Below, one piece after another: positions 1-9,114 of a stretch of DNA of 64,000 bases (position 1 is its first letter; each line of letters opens with the position of its first letter). The notes beneath the pieces are model-generated. The model was not told the DNA's origin and made no database searches. It worked only from the letters and a program-made list of their open reading frames with translations. Source of the stretch: Luteimonas sp. (GTDB lineage: Bacteria > Pseudomonadota > Gammaproteobacteria > Xanthomonadales > Xanthomonadaceae); assembly GCA_024707405.1 (NCBI GenBank), contig JANPZU010000008.1, positions 372,001 to 436,000 on the forward strand. Reading direction: 5' to 3'. Position numbers and translations under genes: made by a program.

Positions 1-1578
1 GCGATGGAGGCCGGCTTCGACTACGACCGCCTCGACGAAGAGACCAAGCTGTCGTGGGATCTGTGGAAGCGCCAGTACGAAGACCTGCGCGACGGCATGG
101 CGTTCATGCGCAACGGCTACCTGTTCGACCAGATGAACGGCATGCACAGCCTGCTGCCGACCTTCCTGATCAACTTCCACAAGGTCGAGGACGAGCAGGA
201 CTACGTGGCCTACCTCTCGCGCCTGAACCAGGCACCGCGCCTGTTCGACCAGTTGCTCACCAATGCACGCGCATCGGCAGCGGAAGGCATCCGCCCGCCG
301 AAGTTCGCGTTCGAAGGCGTCATCGACCAGTCGCGCAAGGTGGTCAGCGGCGCGCCGTTCGATGGCAGTGACGATGACAGCGCATTGTGGGCCGACCTGC
401 AGGCGAAGGCGGACGCACTGGTCGCCAGCGGCGCCATCACCGCCGAACGCGCGACGGAACTGAAGCAGCAGGCGCGCACCGCGCTGCTCGAGCAGATCAA
501 GCCGGCCTACGACGCGATCATCGCCTGGAGCGAGCAGGAGATGGAGAACGCGCTGGTCAACCCGAGCGGCGTCGGCGCCACCCATTCCAACGGTGCGGAT
601 TACTACGCGTTCCAGTTGCGCCAGAACACCACCACCACGATGACCGCCGACGAGATCCATGCGCTCGGCCTGGCCGAAGTGGCACGGTTGCGCGGCGAGA
701 TGGAAGCGATCAAGGACAAGGTCGGCTTCGAAGGCGACCTGCCCGCATTCTTCGCCTTCATCAACACCGACAAGCAGTTCAAGTATCCCAACACCGATGC
801 CGGTCGCCAGGCCTACATCGACGATGCCACCGCCGCCATCGACAACATCAAGGCCGTGCTGCCCGAGTATTTCGGCATCCTGCCTAAGGCCGACCTGGTC
901 GTGCGCCGCGTCGAACCGTTCCGCGAGCAGGACGGTGCCGCGCAGCATTATTTCTCCGGCACTGCCGACGGTTCGCGTCCCGGCATCTACTACGCGCACC
1001 TGTCGGACATGAACGCGATGCCCAAGACCGAGATGGAGGTCATCGCATACCACGAGGGCCTGCCCGGCCACCACATGCAGATCTCGATCGCGCAGGAACT
1101 GCAGGGCATCCCGGTGTTCCGCACCCGCTACGGCTCCACCGCCTACGCAGAAGGCTGGGGCCTGTACTCGGAATGGCTGGCCAAGGAAATGCCGGGCACC
1201 TATGAAGACCCGTACTCCGACTACGGCCGGCTGATGTCGGAAATGTGGCGCGCGGTTCGCCTGGTGGTGGATACCGGCATGCACGCCAAGGGCTGGACCG
1301 AGCAGCAGGCGCTGGACTACTTCAGCGAGAACGGCTCGATCCCGCAAGCCGCGATGGAATCGGAAATCCGCCGTTACCTGATCATGCCCGGCCAGGCCAC
1401 GGCCTACAAAATCGGCATGATCAAGATCCAGGAACTGCGCCGGAAGGCGGAAGCCGAGCTCGGCGACAAGTTCGACATCAAGGGCTTCCACGACACCGTG
1501 CTCGGCGGCGGCGCAATGCCGCTCGACCTGCTGGAGCGTCGCGTCGACCACTGGATCGAGAAGAAGAAGGCCGGCTGA
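1..1578 (+). CDS. DUF885 family protein, 5'-truncated by the window edge
   Basis: The reading frame is open from base 1 and ends at TGA 1576-1578, so about 525 residues are visible. DUF885 proteins are usually near 600 residues, so the N-terminus, where an export signal would lie, is outside the window. The family signature is HEGLPGHH, with His350, Glu351 and His356-357 counted from the ATG at 4. It resembles an HExxH-type metallopeptidase site and is followed by the conserved AYAEGWGLYSEWL segment and a C-terminal IRRYLIMPGQATAYKIG block. By family these are thought to be secreted or periplasmic zinc-dependent hydrolases; the substrate is unknown. A strong hairpin follows the stop. Confidence 0.88.
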   Translation, partial: AMEAGFDYDRLDEETKLSWDLWKRQYEDLRDGMAFMRNGYLFDQMNGMHSLLPTFLINFHKVEDEQDYVAYLSRLNQAPRLFDQLLTNARASAAEGIRPPKFAFEGVIDQSRKVVSGAPFDGSDDDSALWADLQAKADALVASGAITAERATELKQQARTALLEQIKPAYDAIIAWSEQEMENALVNPSGVGATHSNGADYYAFQLRQNTTTTMTADEIHALGLAEVARLRGEMEAIKDKVGFEGDLPAFFAFINTDKQFKYPNTDAGRQAYIDDATAAIDNIKAVLPEYFGILPKADLVVRRVEPFREQDGAAQHYFSGTADGSRPGIYYAHLSDMNAMPKTEMEVIAYHEGLPGHHMQISIAQELQGIPVFRTRYGSTAYAEGWGLYSEWLAKEMPGTYEDPYSDYGRLMSEMWRAVRLVVDTGMHAKGWTEQQALDYFSENGSIPQAAMESEIRRYLIMPGQATAYKIGMIKIQELRRKAEAELGDKFDIKGFHDTVLGGGAMPLDLLERRVDHWIEKKKAG

Positions 1579-1607
1579 CGGTCGCCGACCTTTCAATGCT
1601 GTCCACC

Positions 1608-1633
1608 ACACCGCCGGCGAAAGCCGGCGGTGT
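1608..1633 (+). terminator. Hairpin after the DUF885 gene, probable terminator
   Basis: A perfect 11-bp GC-rich stem (1608-1618 with 1623-1633) is closed by a GAAA tetraloop. Only a weak T stretch follows, so it may slow or end transcription, or protect the mRNA 3' end, rather than act as a canonical intrinsic terminator. Confidence 0.55.
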
Positions 1634-1661
1634 CGTCTTGCGAACCTGCGATCATGCACGC

Positions 1662-3041
1662 ATGACCGACACACCCTCCTTCGCCGACCTCCTGCCACCT
1701 GCCTTGCTGCAAGGGGTCGAAGCCGCCGGCTACACGACGATGACGCCGATCCAGGCGCAGGCGCTGCCCGCGATCCTCGATGGCCGCGACGTCATCGCGC
1801 AGGCGCCCACCGGCAGCGGCAAGACCGCCGCGTTCGGACTGGGACTGCTGCACCGGCTCGATCCGACGCGCATCAAGACGCAAGCGCTGGTGCTGTGCCC
1901 CACGCGCGAACTCGCCGACCAGGTCGGCAAGCAACTGCGCAAGCTGGCCGTCGGCATCCCCAACCTCAAGGTGTCGATCCTGTGCGGCGGCATTCCGCTC
2001 GGCCCGCAGCTGGCATCGCTCACGCACGATCCGCACGTGGTCGTCGGCACGCCCGGGCGCATCCAGGAACTGGCGAAGAAGAAGGCACTGCACCTCGATG
2101 GCGTGCGCACGTTGGTGCTCGACGAAGCCGACCGCATGCTCGACATGGGCTTCGAGGAAGCGATCCGCGACATCGTCAAGCGCACGCCGAAGGAACGGCA
2201 GGGCCTGCTGTTCTCGGCAACGTTCCCCGATGCGATCCGCTCACTCGGCCAGGCAATGCTGCGAGACGCGACGCAGGTCAGCATCGACGGTGGCGCACAG
2301 CCCGCCACCATCGAACAATGGTTCTTCGAGGCCGAGCCCGCGCGTCGCGCGCCGTTGCTGGCCGCAGTGCTGCTGCGCCATCGGCCGGAATCGGCGGTCG
2401 TGTTCTGCAACACCCGCGCCGACACGGCGGAGGTGGTCGGTTCGCTGTCGCACTACGGGTTCTCCGCGCTGGCGCTGCATGGCGACATGGAGCAACGCGA
2501 CCGCGACGAGGTACTGGTGCAGTTCGCCAACCGCAGTTGCAGCGTGCTGGTCGCCAGCGACGTCGCCGCGCGCGGACTCGATGTCGAGGACATCGGCGCG
2601 GTGGTGAACTACGAACTGCCGACCGACGTGGATACCTACCTGCACCGCATCGGCCGCACCGGGCGCGCGGGGCGCGACGGACTTGCGCTGAGCCTGTGCA
2701 CGCCACGCGAATTGCCACGCGCCGATGCCATCGCCGAACGCCTGGGCAAACCGCTGCATTGGGACAAGGTGGCGCCGCTGTCGGGAAAGGCCGCAAACGT
2801 GCCCGTTGCGGCGATGGCCACGCTGCGCATCGACGGCGGCCGCAGCGACAAATTGCGACCCGGCGACATCGTCGGCGCACTGACCGGCGATGCCGACCTG
2901 CACAAGGACGCCATCGGCAAGATCGACGTGTTCGCCACGCGCAGCTACGTCGCCATCGCGCGCGCGCAAGCCGGAAAGGCGCTGTCGGCATTGCGCGAAG
3001 GCAAGATCAAGGGGCGTCGTTTCCGCGTCGCGCGACTGTAG
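1662..3041 (+). CDS. dbpA: ATP-dependent RNA helicase DbpA (DEAD-box)
   Basis: A 459-residue DEAD-box helicase. Visible motifs in order are the Q motif (TPIQAQALP), Walker A APTGSGKT, PTRELADQ, TPGRI, DEAD in VLDEADRMLD, SAT, and the helicase C motifs ARGLDVEDI and HRIGRTGRAG. The last 70 or so residues (GKIDVFATRSYVAIA then GKIKGRRFRVARL) match the DbpA RNA-binding domain that recognises hairpin 92 of 23S rRNA. The expected role is late 50S subunit assembly in the cytoplasm. The ATG at 1662 places the Q motif at the usual distance. The open frame runs further upstream, but that part reads as shadow of the preceding gene. Confidence 0.95.
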   Translation: MTDTPSFADLLPPALLQGVEAAGYTTMTPIQAQALPAILDGRDVIAQAPTGSGKTAAFGLGLLHRLDPTRIKTQALVLCPTRELADQVGKQLRKLAVGIPNLKVSILCGGIPLGPQLASLTHDPHVVVGTPGRIQELAKKKALHLDGVRTLVLDEADRMLDMGFEEAIRDIVKRTPKERQGLLFSATFPDAIRSLGQAMLRDATQVSIDGGAQPATIEQWFFEAEPARRAPLLAAVLLRHRPESAVVFCNTRADTAEVVGSLSHYGFSALALHGDMEQRDRDEVLVQFANRSCSVLVASDVAARGLDVEDIGAVVNYELPTDVDTYLHRIGRTGRAGRDGLALSLCTPRELPRADAIAERLGKPLHWDKVAPLSGKAANVPVAAMATLRIDGGRSDKLRPGDIVGALTGDADLHKDAIGKIDVFATRSYVAIARAQAGKALSALREGKIKGRRFRVARL

Positions 3042-3153
3042 CGGCGACGCGGGCACGCATGGTCACGTTGCCCGGCGCAGTCGCGTCATGGCCTTGGCCG
3101 CTGCGCGATGCGGCGGCTGCCGATAGACTTCGCGCTGCAGCGGGAGAACGCAG

Positions 3154-4546
3154 ATGACCAGCCAGCACGATTCGCAATCACCCGACCACGGACAGGACGA
3201 AGTCCCGGCCGGGCGTATCGCGTTCGAACGCCTGCGCGAGCGCACCGACGAACTCGAACTGATCGTCTCCGGCCTGCTGGCCTTTGCCTTGCTGACCGTG
3301 CCGGGGCGCGTGTTCGACAGTTGGGCGGCGAACTCGGTGCATGTCGAGGGCCTGTTCGACTACGCGCTGATGTTCGGCTTCATCATCTCCGCCGGCCTGA
3401 GCTATTCGCTGGCGACCGCCTTCATCGTCCATCTCGCCATCCGCGGCTACTGGATCGCGTTGATCGGACTGAAATCCACGTTTCCCGACGGCATCCGCTG
3501 GGATCGAATCCCCCTGATGGGCACAGTCTCGCAGGCGTTCTATCGCGATCGCATCGGCGACCTCGGCCGCACGATCGACCGCGCCGACCGTGCGGCGTCG
3601 ATCCTGTTCGCCATGGCGATCCTCATCGCGCTGGCGATGTTCTGGGTCGGGGTGGTCGCCACCCTGCTCATCCTGTTCAGCGGATTGCTGGGCCAGTTCT
3701 TCGACGACAGCGACCGTGCGATCAAGATCATCCTGATCTCCACGTACCTGTTCTTCATATCCATCACCTTGCTGCCGTTCCTGTTCGAGAAGCTCATCGC
3801 CTACCGGCAAGGTTCCGGCACCGCATCGCCGCGACTCGAACGCATCGTGCGCATGTTGCTCAGGGTATCCTGGATTCTTCGTCCCGCAGCGGCTGATCCT
3901 GCCGGTGCAGATGACCTTGCAGAGCAACCTCAATGGCAAGGGCTTCATGGCGGTCTACTTCGCCGTCATCTTCCTGACCAGCATTTTCGGGTCGCTGCAG
4001 GTCGCCAGTTCCGCACAGTTCGCCATGGTGCATCGCTACGACGTACTCACCACCGAGGCGGTGGAGAACGGCATGGTCAGTGCGCACTACGAATCGATGC
4101 GCTCCGAGCACGACCGGCTGTTGCGCTATCCGATGATCCCGTCCGACCGGATCTCCGAAGTCCACCTGCGATTGTTCATCCCGCACCAGCCCAAGCGCGA
4201 CAACGCACTCGCGCGCGAGAAATGCACCGACCTGAAGGACGGGCGGAACGCCGAGAAAGAACAGGCCGCGACCACGCTGGCGCATGCCTGCATCGGTTCG
4301 TTCTGGACAATCACGCTGGATGGCGAAACGGTACCGCTCGACGACTTCGTCCCGATCGAGCGCCGCGACCTCGACCTGCGCGGACTGATCGGCTACATCC
4401 CCATCGCCGAGCTGGTGCCGGGACGGCACGACCTCGTCGCCACGTGGAACGCTGAAAGCGGCAAGGACGATCCCCATCCCCGGCGCGAATACCGCATCCC
4501 GTTCTGGTTCACGCCCGCAGTCGACCAGACGCTGCCGGCACCGTGA
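3154..4546 (+). pseudogene. Multi-pass inner-membrane protein split by a +1 frameshift
   Basis: The ATG at 3154 follows a good GGGAGAA ribosome site. Frame 1 gives a 236-residue membrane half with four hydrophobic segments (about residues 33-50, 68-100, 148-182, 192-214). At 3862 coding quality moves to frame 2: skipping one base after the Leu codon CTC at 3859-3861 yields GYPGFFVPQRLILPVQ, a fifth hydrophobic segment, then a soluble extracytoplasmic-looking domain ending at TGA 4544-4546. The combined product would be about 463 residues. I do not recognise the family. The shift is either a real one-base insertion, a sequence error, or less likely programmed frameshifting at CTC-AGG. Confidence 0.7.
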
Positions 4547-4552
4547 CCGGCC

Positions 4553-5179
4553 TCACCTGCCGGACGCGGCGGCGACGGCCTCGTCCGCCGCACCGTCCTC
4601 CGGCGCAGGCGGGGCATCGGGTGAGGGCGCTTGCTGCGGCAGCACTTCCGCAGGCGCGGGCGCGGCCAACAGCCCGTTGAGCACGTCGATCCACTGCGGG
4701 AACGATTCCTCCGAATAGCCGCGACGGATGTTGGCGACCCGTCCCGCCTTGTCGATGATGAAAGTATTCGGCACGGAACTGACGCCGAAGGCATCGGAGA
4801 CCGCACCCGTGCGGTCGTGCGTCCAGGTCACGCTGGAATCACGCGCTTGTCGCAGCACCGCGCGATAGGTGTGCGTGTCTTCCTTGAAATTCACGATGAC
4901 CACGCGCATGTGCGCCGGATCGACTTTCTGCTGCAGGAAATCGAGCGCGGGGAACTGCTTGCGGCAATGCGGGCACCACGATGCCCAGAAGCTGACCACC
5001 ATCACCTTGCCGCGATGGTCGCTGATGCGGATCTCCTCGCCCTTGGGCGTCTTGCCAAGATAATCCGGCGGCGCTTCACCGACCACGACCGTCGCCTGCG
5101 CCACGCCTGCGAACGCCAGCGCGAACGCCAGCAACACGCCCTTGCCCACACCGCTGCCCGTGTCCCTGCGCATCCCCAT
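4553..5179 (-). CDS. TlpA/ResA-like thioredoxin-fold protein
   Basis: 208 residues from the ATG at 5179, chosen because a GGGAG ribosome site sits just upstream and the N-terminus then reads as a signal peptide or anchor (GVLLAFALAFAGVAQA). The core has FWASWCPHCRKQF, giving a CPHC redox pair, and later SSVPNTFIID with the cis-Pro of the thioredoxin fold. TlpA/ResA proteins act outside the inner membrane on disulfides of cytochrome c or other exported proteins. The last 35 residues are Ala/Pro/Glu rich and probably disordered. It is convergent with the frameshifted membrane protein and has no cytochrome-maturation gene beside it, so its partner is unknown. Confidence 0.85.
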   Translation of the reverse strand: MGMRRDTGSGVGKGVLLAFALAFAGVAQATVVVGEAPPDYLGKTPKGEEIRISDHRGKVMVVSFWASWCPHCRKQFPALDFLQQKVDPAHMRVVIVNFKEDTHTYRAVLRQARDSSVTWTHDRTGAVSDAFGVSSVPNTFIIDKAGRVANIRRGYSEESFPQWIDVLNGLLAAPAPAEVLPQQAPSPDAPPAPEDGAADEAVAAASGR

Positions 5180-5285
5180 GTCACCGCTCCCGTCCGATGG
5201 CCGATGGCCGCTGTGCGCCTGCCTCGGCCCGAAGCCGGGGCAGGGCGATCCCCGCACGCAACATCCACCTCCGCCATGCAAGGCG

Positions 5286-6185
5286 TCAAGTCCCGGGTTG
5301 GTGAAACGCACGCACATGCTCGACCAGTGCGCGCAGCTTCGGTGGCGGGTTGTGCCGGTTGGGGAAGTACAGGAAGAAGCCCGGGAACGGCGGCAGGTAG
5401 TGGCGCAGCAACGGCACCAGTTCGCCCGATGCGATCCACGGCCGGAAGCATTCCTCCGGCCCGAAGGTGATGCCGCCGCCGGCCAGCGCGGTACGCAGCA
5501 TCAGCTGCAGGTCGTTGGTGGTGATCTGCGGATCGACCGCGACGGAAAACGCGTGGCCGTCTTCGACGAACTCCCAGCGCCACGGTGCGACGTCCGGCCC
5601 GGGGCGCCAGCCGATGCAGCGATGCGGCACCAGTTCGCGCGGATGCGCGGGCACGCCATGTCGCTCAAGGTACGCCGGTGACGCCACCGCGATCTCGCGC
5701 TGCAATCCGCCCACCGGCACCGCGATCATGTCCTGCTCGATCACTTCGCCCAGGCGCACGCCGGCATCGAAACCGGCGGCGACGATGTCGAACACATCAT
5801 CGGTCACCGTCACGTCCAGCGTGATGCCGGGATACGCCTCGGCGAATGTCGCCACCAGCGGCCCCGACAGGAATGGTTCGGCGATCGACGTCACCGCCAC
5901 GCGCAACAGGCCGCGCGGCGGGCCATCATCCAGCGTGTCTTCCAGCGCGGCACCAATCATCGACAGCGGCCCTGCCACCTGTTCGTGCAGCCGCATGCCG
6001 GCCTCGGTCAGCCGCACACTGCGGGTGGAACGCTGCACCAGCGCGATGCCGAGGCCGTCTTCCAGCTTGCGGATGGCCTGGCTGACGGCGGAACGCGTCA
6101 CCCCCAGCCGGTCGGCGGCGGCGCGGAAATTGCCCGCTTCGGCGACGGTGTGGAACACGCGCAACAGGTTGAGATCGGGCGCCAT
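5286..6185 (-). CDS. LysR family transcriptional regulator
   Basis: 299 residues, the usual LysR length. The N-terminal winged helix-turn-helix spans about residues 1-62 (LNLLRVFHTVAEAGNFRAAA, VTRSAVSQAIRKLE). It is followed by a periplasmic-binding-protein-like effector domain. It is transcribed divergently from the dehydrogenase at 6285, the classic arrangement for a LysR regulator and its target. A 23-bp dyad overlaps its own start codon, suggesting autorepression and activation of the neighbour. The effector cannot be read from the sequence. Confidence 0.92.
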   Translation of the reverse strand: MAPDLNLLRVFHTVAEAGNFRAAADRLGVTRSAVSQAIRKLEDGLGIALVQRSTRSVRLTEAGMRLHEQVAGPLSMIGAALEDTLDDGPPRGLLRVAVTSIAEPFLSGPLVATFAEAYPGITLDVTVTDDVFDIVAAGFDAGVRLGEVIEQDMIAVPVGGLQREIAVASPAYLERHGVPAHPRELVPHRCIGWRPGPDVAPWRWEFVEDGHAFSVAVDPQITTNDLQLMLRTALAGGGITFGPEECFRPWIASGELVPLLRHYLPPFPGFFLYFPNRHNPPPKLRALVEHVRAFHQPGT

Positions 6186-6206
6186 TGGATAGCAATGCTA
6201 ACCAAT
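6184..6206. promoter_or_regulatory. Candidate LysR operator between lysR and the SDR gene
   Basis: An imperfect 23-bp dyad has outer arms ATTGG and CCAAT around a perfect 11-bp palindrome TAGCAATGCTA, which contains a T-N9-A half of the kind LysR proteins bind. It overlaps the first bases of the regulator's start codon. Assignment is by position and symmetry only. Confidence 0.5.
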
Positions 6207-6284
6207 GTGGGCAGCGATTGGCGGGTTCTCTCGACAGTCCGGGCTGACTAGGGTGGTCGCACCTCCAACCCAACCCGGAACCGC

Positions 6285-7019
6285 ATGAACAACATCCAGG
6301 GAAAAGTCGTCCTCATCACCGGCGCCAGCAGCGGCATCGGCGAGACCACCGCAAAGGTGCTGGCCGCACAGGGCGCGACCGTCGTGCTCGGTGCGCGCCG
6401 CACCGAACGACTCGACGCGCTCGTCGCCGACATCACCGCAACGGGCGGCACCGCCATTGCGCGTGCACTCGACGTCACCTGTCGCGACGACGTGCAGGCC
6501 TTCGCCAACCATGCGCTGGAACACTTCGGCCGCATCGACGTGATCGTCAACAACGCCGGCGTGATGCCGCTGTCACCGATGGCCGCATTGAAAGTCGACG
6601 AATGGGATCGCATGGTCGACGTCAACATCAAGGGCGTGCTGCACGGCATCGCCGCGGTGTTGCCGACGATGCAGGCGCAAGGCAGCGGCCATGTGATCAG
6701 CGTGTCCTCGATCGGCGGCCTGTACGTGATGCCGACCGCCGCGGTGTACTGCGCCACCAAGTTCGCGGTGCGCGCGATCTCCGATGGCTTGCGCCAGGAG
6801 AACGATGCCATCCGCGTGACCTGCGTGTATCCGGGCGTGGTCGAGTCCGAACTCGCACGCACGATCACCGATGCAGACACGGCCAAGGCCATCGATGCCT
6901 TCCGCCAGATCGCACTGAAGCCCGAAGCCATCGCCAACGCGATCGCGCACGCGATCAACCAACCCGCGGACGTGGACACCACCGACATCGTGGTGCGTCC
7001 CGTCGCCAGCCCGGCCTGA
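6285..7019 (+). CDS. Short-chain dehydrogenase/reductase (SDR)
   Basis: 244 residues with classical SDR features: TGASSGIG nucleotide-binding loop near residue 13, NNAG near residue 88, catalytic Ser in ISVSSIGG, and YCATK (Tyr and Lys of the active site). The pattern ARRTERLDAL after strand 2 fits NADPH preference. The substrate is unknown; close relatives are generic oxidoreductases. It lies divergent from the LysR regulator and 34 bp before a secreted SnoaL-like protein, so the two forward genes may be co-transcribed. Confidence 0.92.
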   Translation: MNNIQGKVVLITGASSGIGETTAKVLAAQGATVVLGARRTERLDALVADITATGGTAIARALDVTCRDDVQAFANHALEHFGRIDVIVNNAGVMPLSPMAALKVDEWDRMVDVNIKGVLHGIAAVLPTMQAQGSGHVISVSSIGGLYVMPTAAVYCATKFAVRAISDGLRQENDAIRVTCVYPGVVESELARTITDADTAKAIDAFRQIALKPEAIANAIAHAINQPADVDTTDIVVRPVASPA

Positions 7020-7053
7020 CGACATGTCCTTTCATTCCCGCAGGAGAACTACC

Positions 7054-7539
7054 ATGCGTTTCCAGACTCGATTCCTTTTCACAATGAGCGCGTTGCTCGT
7101 CGCCGGCGTGCTCTCGTTGCCCGCGACGGCGCGCGAACCTGCACCGGACACGACATCGCACAACACCACGCTGGTGCGCGCAGCCTTCGATGCCTGGCGC
7201 AACGGCACCGGCAGCGTGTTCGACCTGCTGCACGACGATGTCCAATGGCACATCGCCGGCACCAGCCCGGTCTCGGGCACGCATCGCTCGAAGGCGGCGT
7301 TCATGACCGATGCGGTGGTGCCGATCAACGCACGCCTGTCCACGCCGATCTCGCCCACGATCCGCCATGTCGTGGCGCAAGGCGATGCCGTGGTCGTGCT
7401 GTGGGACGGCGTGGCGACCGCCATCGACGGCAGCACCTATCGCAACAGCTATGCGTGGCACATGGTGCTGGAGGACGACAGGATCGTCCGCGTCATCGCC
7501 TTCCTCGACACCTGGGTGCTGGACGAATTGATGCGCTGA
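7054..7539 (+). CDS. Exported SnoaL-like (NTF2-fold) protein
   Basis: 161 residues from the ATG at 7054, chosen because AGGAGA lies just upstream and the protein then begins with a clean signal peptide (MRFQTRFLFTMSALLVAGVL, cleavage after PATA). The mature part is a single alpha+beta NTF2-like domain (LVRAAFDAWRNGTGSVFDLL, then VQWHIAGTSPVSG) as in SnoaL-type cyclases and ketosteroid isomerases. Many exported members have no known activity. It follows the SDR closely and may belong to the same LysR-controlled unit. Confidence 0.82.
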   Translation: MRFQTRFLFTMSALLVAGVLSLPATAREPAPDTTSHNTTLVRAAFDAWRNGTGSVFDLLHDDVQWHIAGTSPVSGTHRSKAAFMTDAVVPINARLSTPISPTIRHVVAQGDAVVVLWDGVATAIDGSTYRNSYAWHMVLEDDRIVRVIAFLDTWVLDELMR

Positions 7540-7554
7540 CGGCGTGCGGCGACG

Positions 7555-8532
7555 TCAGGGTCGCAACATCACCTTGCCGTTGCGACCGGGCCGCAGGCTT
7601 TCCGCGGCGGCCTTCGCGGCATCGGCCAGGCCGAAGGTCGCATCGACCGACAACTTCAATTCACCGGCAATGGCACGCTGGATCAGTTCACCGACCAGCC
7701 GGCGCTTGTCGGCCACCGACATCTCGCGGCTGACCTTGCTGCCCCAGAAGCCTTTCACCGTGGCGTGCTTGAAGATCATGTCGCCGGGCGGGATCACCAT
7801 CGCTTCGCCACCCATTGCGCCAAACGACACCAGCGTGCCGTCCTGTCCCAGCAACGAAAGCAGATCGGCACTGGCCTGTCCACCTACAGAATCCACCGCC
7901 GCATGCGCACCGGCATCGCCGAGGACGTCCTTCGCACGCTGCTTCCAGTCCTTCGATTCTGTGGACACGATGTTGTCGATGCCAAGTGCAGCCATCTCCT
8001 CCGCACCGGCATCGCGGCGCACGATGCTCAGCACCGGAATGCCACGCGCTGCCGCCAACATCGCCAAGGTCTTGCCGACCGCGCCGTTCGCCGCGTTCTG
8101 CACGACCCACTGGCCACGTTCGACCTGCAGGAACTCCAGCAGCATCAACGCGCTCAACGGCATCGCGATGAGTTGCGCGGCCAGTTCATCCGGAATCGCA
8201 TCGGGCATGGGAATCACCATCTTCGCCGAGGCGACGAAGGATTCCGCCCAGGTGCCGCGTCCGGAGGCAGCGGTCACGCGCTGGCCGACCGAGAGCCCTT
8301 CGACACCTTCGCCAACCGCGTCGATCACGCCCAGTCCTTCGCTGCCGCCGATGGCCGGCAATTTCGGCTTGTAGCCATATTGTCCGCGGATCGTCCACAG
8401 ATCGTGGTTATGGATCGGCGCCAGCACCATGCGAATGCGCACCTCGCCGGGCGCAGGTTGCGGCACCGGGCTGTCGGCATGGACAAGTACGTCGGCGGGT
8501 TCGCCGAATTCACGATGAAGGGCACTGCGCAT
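7555..8532 (-). CDS. Zinc-type alcohol dehydrogenase-like / quinone oxidoreductase (MDR)
   Basis: 325 residues of the medium-chain dehydrogenase/reductase superfamily. The N-terminal GroES-like part has HNHDLWTIRGQYGYKPKLP. A Rossmann domain follows with ANGAVGKTLAMLAAARGI. No structural-zinc cysteine cluster is present, which points to the zinc-free quinone reductase or enoyl reductase (MECR-like) branch using NADPH. The product could reduce quinones or 2-enoyl thioesters; the sequence does not decide. It is convergent with the SnoaL-like gene, 15 bp apart. Confidence 0.85.
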   Translation of the reverse strand: MRSALHREFGEPADVLVHADSPVPQPAPGEVRIRMVLAPIHNHDLWTIRGQYGYKPKLPAIGGSEGLGVIDAVGEGVEGLSVGQRVTAASGRGTWAESFVASAKMVIPMPDAIPDELAAQLIAMPLSALMLLEFLQVERGQWVVQNAANGAVGKTLAMLAAARGIPVLSIVRRDAGAEEMAALGIDNIVSTESKDWKQRAKDVLGDAGAHAAVDSVGGQASADLLSLLGQDGTLVSFGAMGGEAMVIPPGDMIFKHATVKGFWGSKVSREMSVADKRRLVGELIQRAIAGELKLSVDATFGLADAAKAAAESLRPGRNGKVMLRP

Positions 8533-8630
8533 GGACGGTTACCGGTTGTGCGATGCCATCCACGCTAGCGCAGTCCGCGCCATGCTGTCGCCTCGGGCAT
8601 CCGTCATGGCGACATCCCGCGATCGCCGGT

Positions 8631-8900
8631 TCAGACGTGCAGCACGTTCAACGATGCCCGCAGGTGCGCCGCTTCCAGCATCGACCGCAGCCGCAGTTCG
8701 ACGCCACGCAGGTCGCCGATGCTTTGCGGGCCGTAGAGCGTGTAGACAGGTCGCTCGGCATCGCCGGCCAGCAGCTTTCGTCCCACGCTGGCCTGGTTGG
8801 TGCCGCTTGCGCGCATCCAGAGTTCGCGCAGCGGCACGGGCCCGATGCTTTCGCCCTTGCCCAGCGTAAACGTGAACAACGCAATCTGGTGCTTCGACAT
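8631..8900 (-). CDS. Small conserved-looking protein of unknown function
   Basis: 89 residues, soluble, starting MSKHQIALFTFTLGKGESIG, with a tidy alternation of predicted strands and two basic helices (DLRGVELRLRSMLEAAHL). There is no signal peptide or metal motif. Codon use matches its neighbours, which makes it more credible than the other short frames around it. I do not recognise the family. It is isolated between the MDR gene and the methyltransferase gene. Confidence 0.6.
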   Translation of the reverse strand: MSKHQIALFTFTLGKGESIGPVPLRELWMRASGTNQASVGRKLLAGDAERPVYTLYGPQSIGDLRGVELRLRSMLEAAHLRASLNVLHV

Positions 8901-9114
8901 GGTGCGCGCCCGGTATGGCGCCCGAGTATGCGCCCAAATCGTTCACTTCGCGTGACAGCAGCAGCACCGATCACGCGATCCTTCGCCGGTTGGCGTACGA
9001 TGACGACGCACCACGCCACAATCGTGCGTCCCGCCCGACCGTCCAACGTCGCTCGCTGCGCCCCTTCCACGCGTCACGTCCCCTTGCAGGGGCGACGCCC
9101 CTTCGGGAGCGCCA

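Noticed and set aside
3859-3868. Programmed +1 frameshift by analogy with CUU-AGG
   Set aside because: Not accepted as the main reading: the tRNA slip would pair poorly and no stimulatory structure is evident. A one-base insertion or sequence error is simpler.
9086-9098. Short perfect palindrome GGGGCGACGCCCC upstream of the methyltransferase gene
   Set aside because: Stem of six with a one-base loop, no T tract and no repeat elsewhere; too small to call a regulator or terminator.
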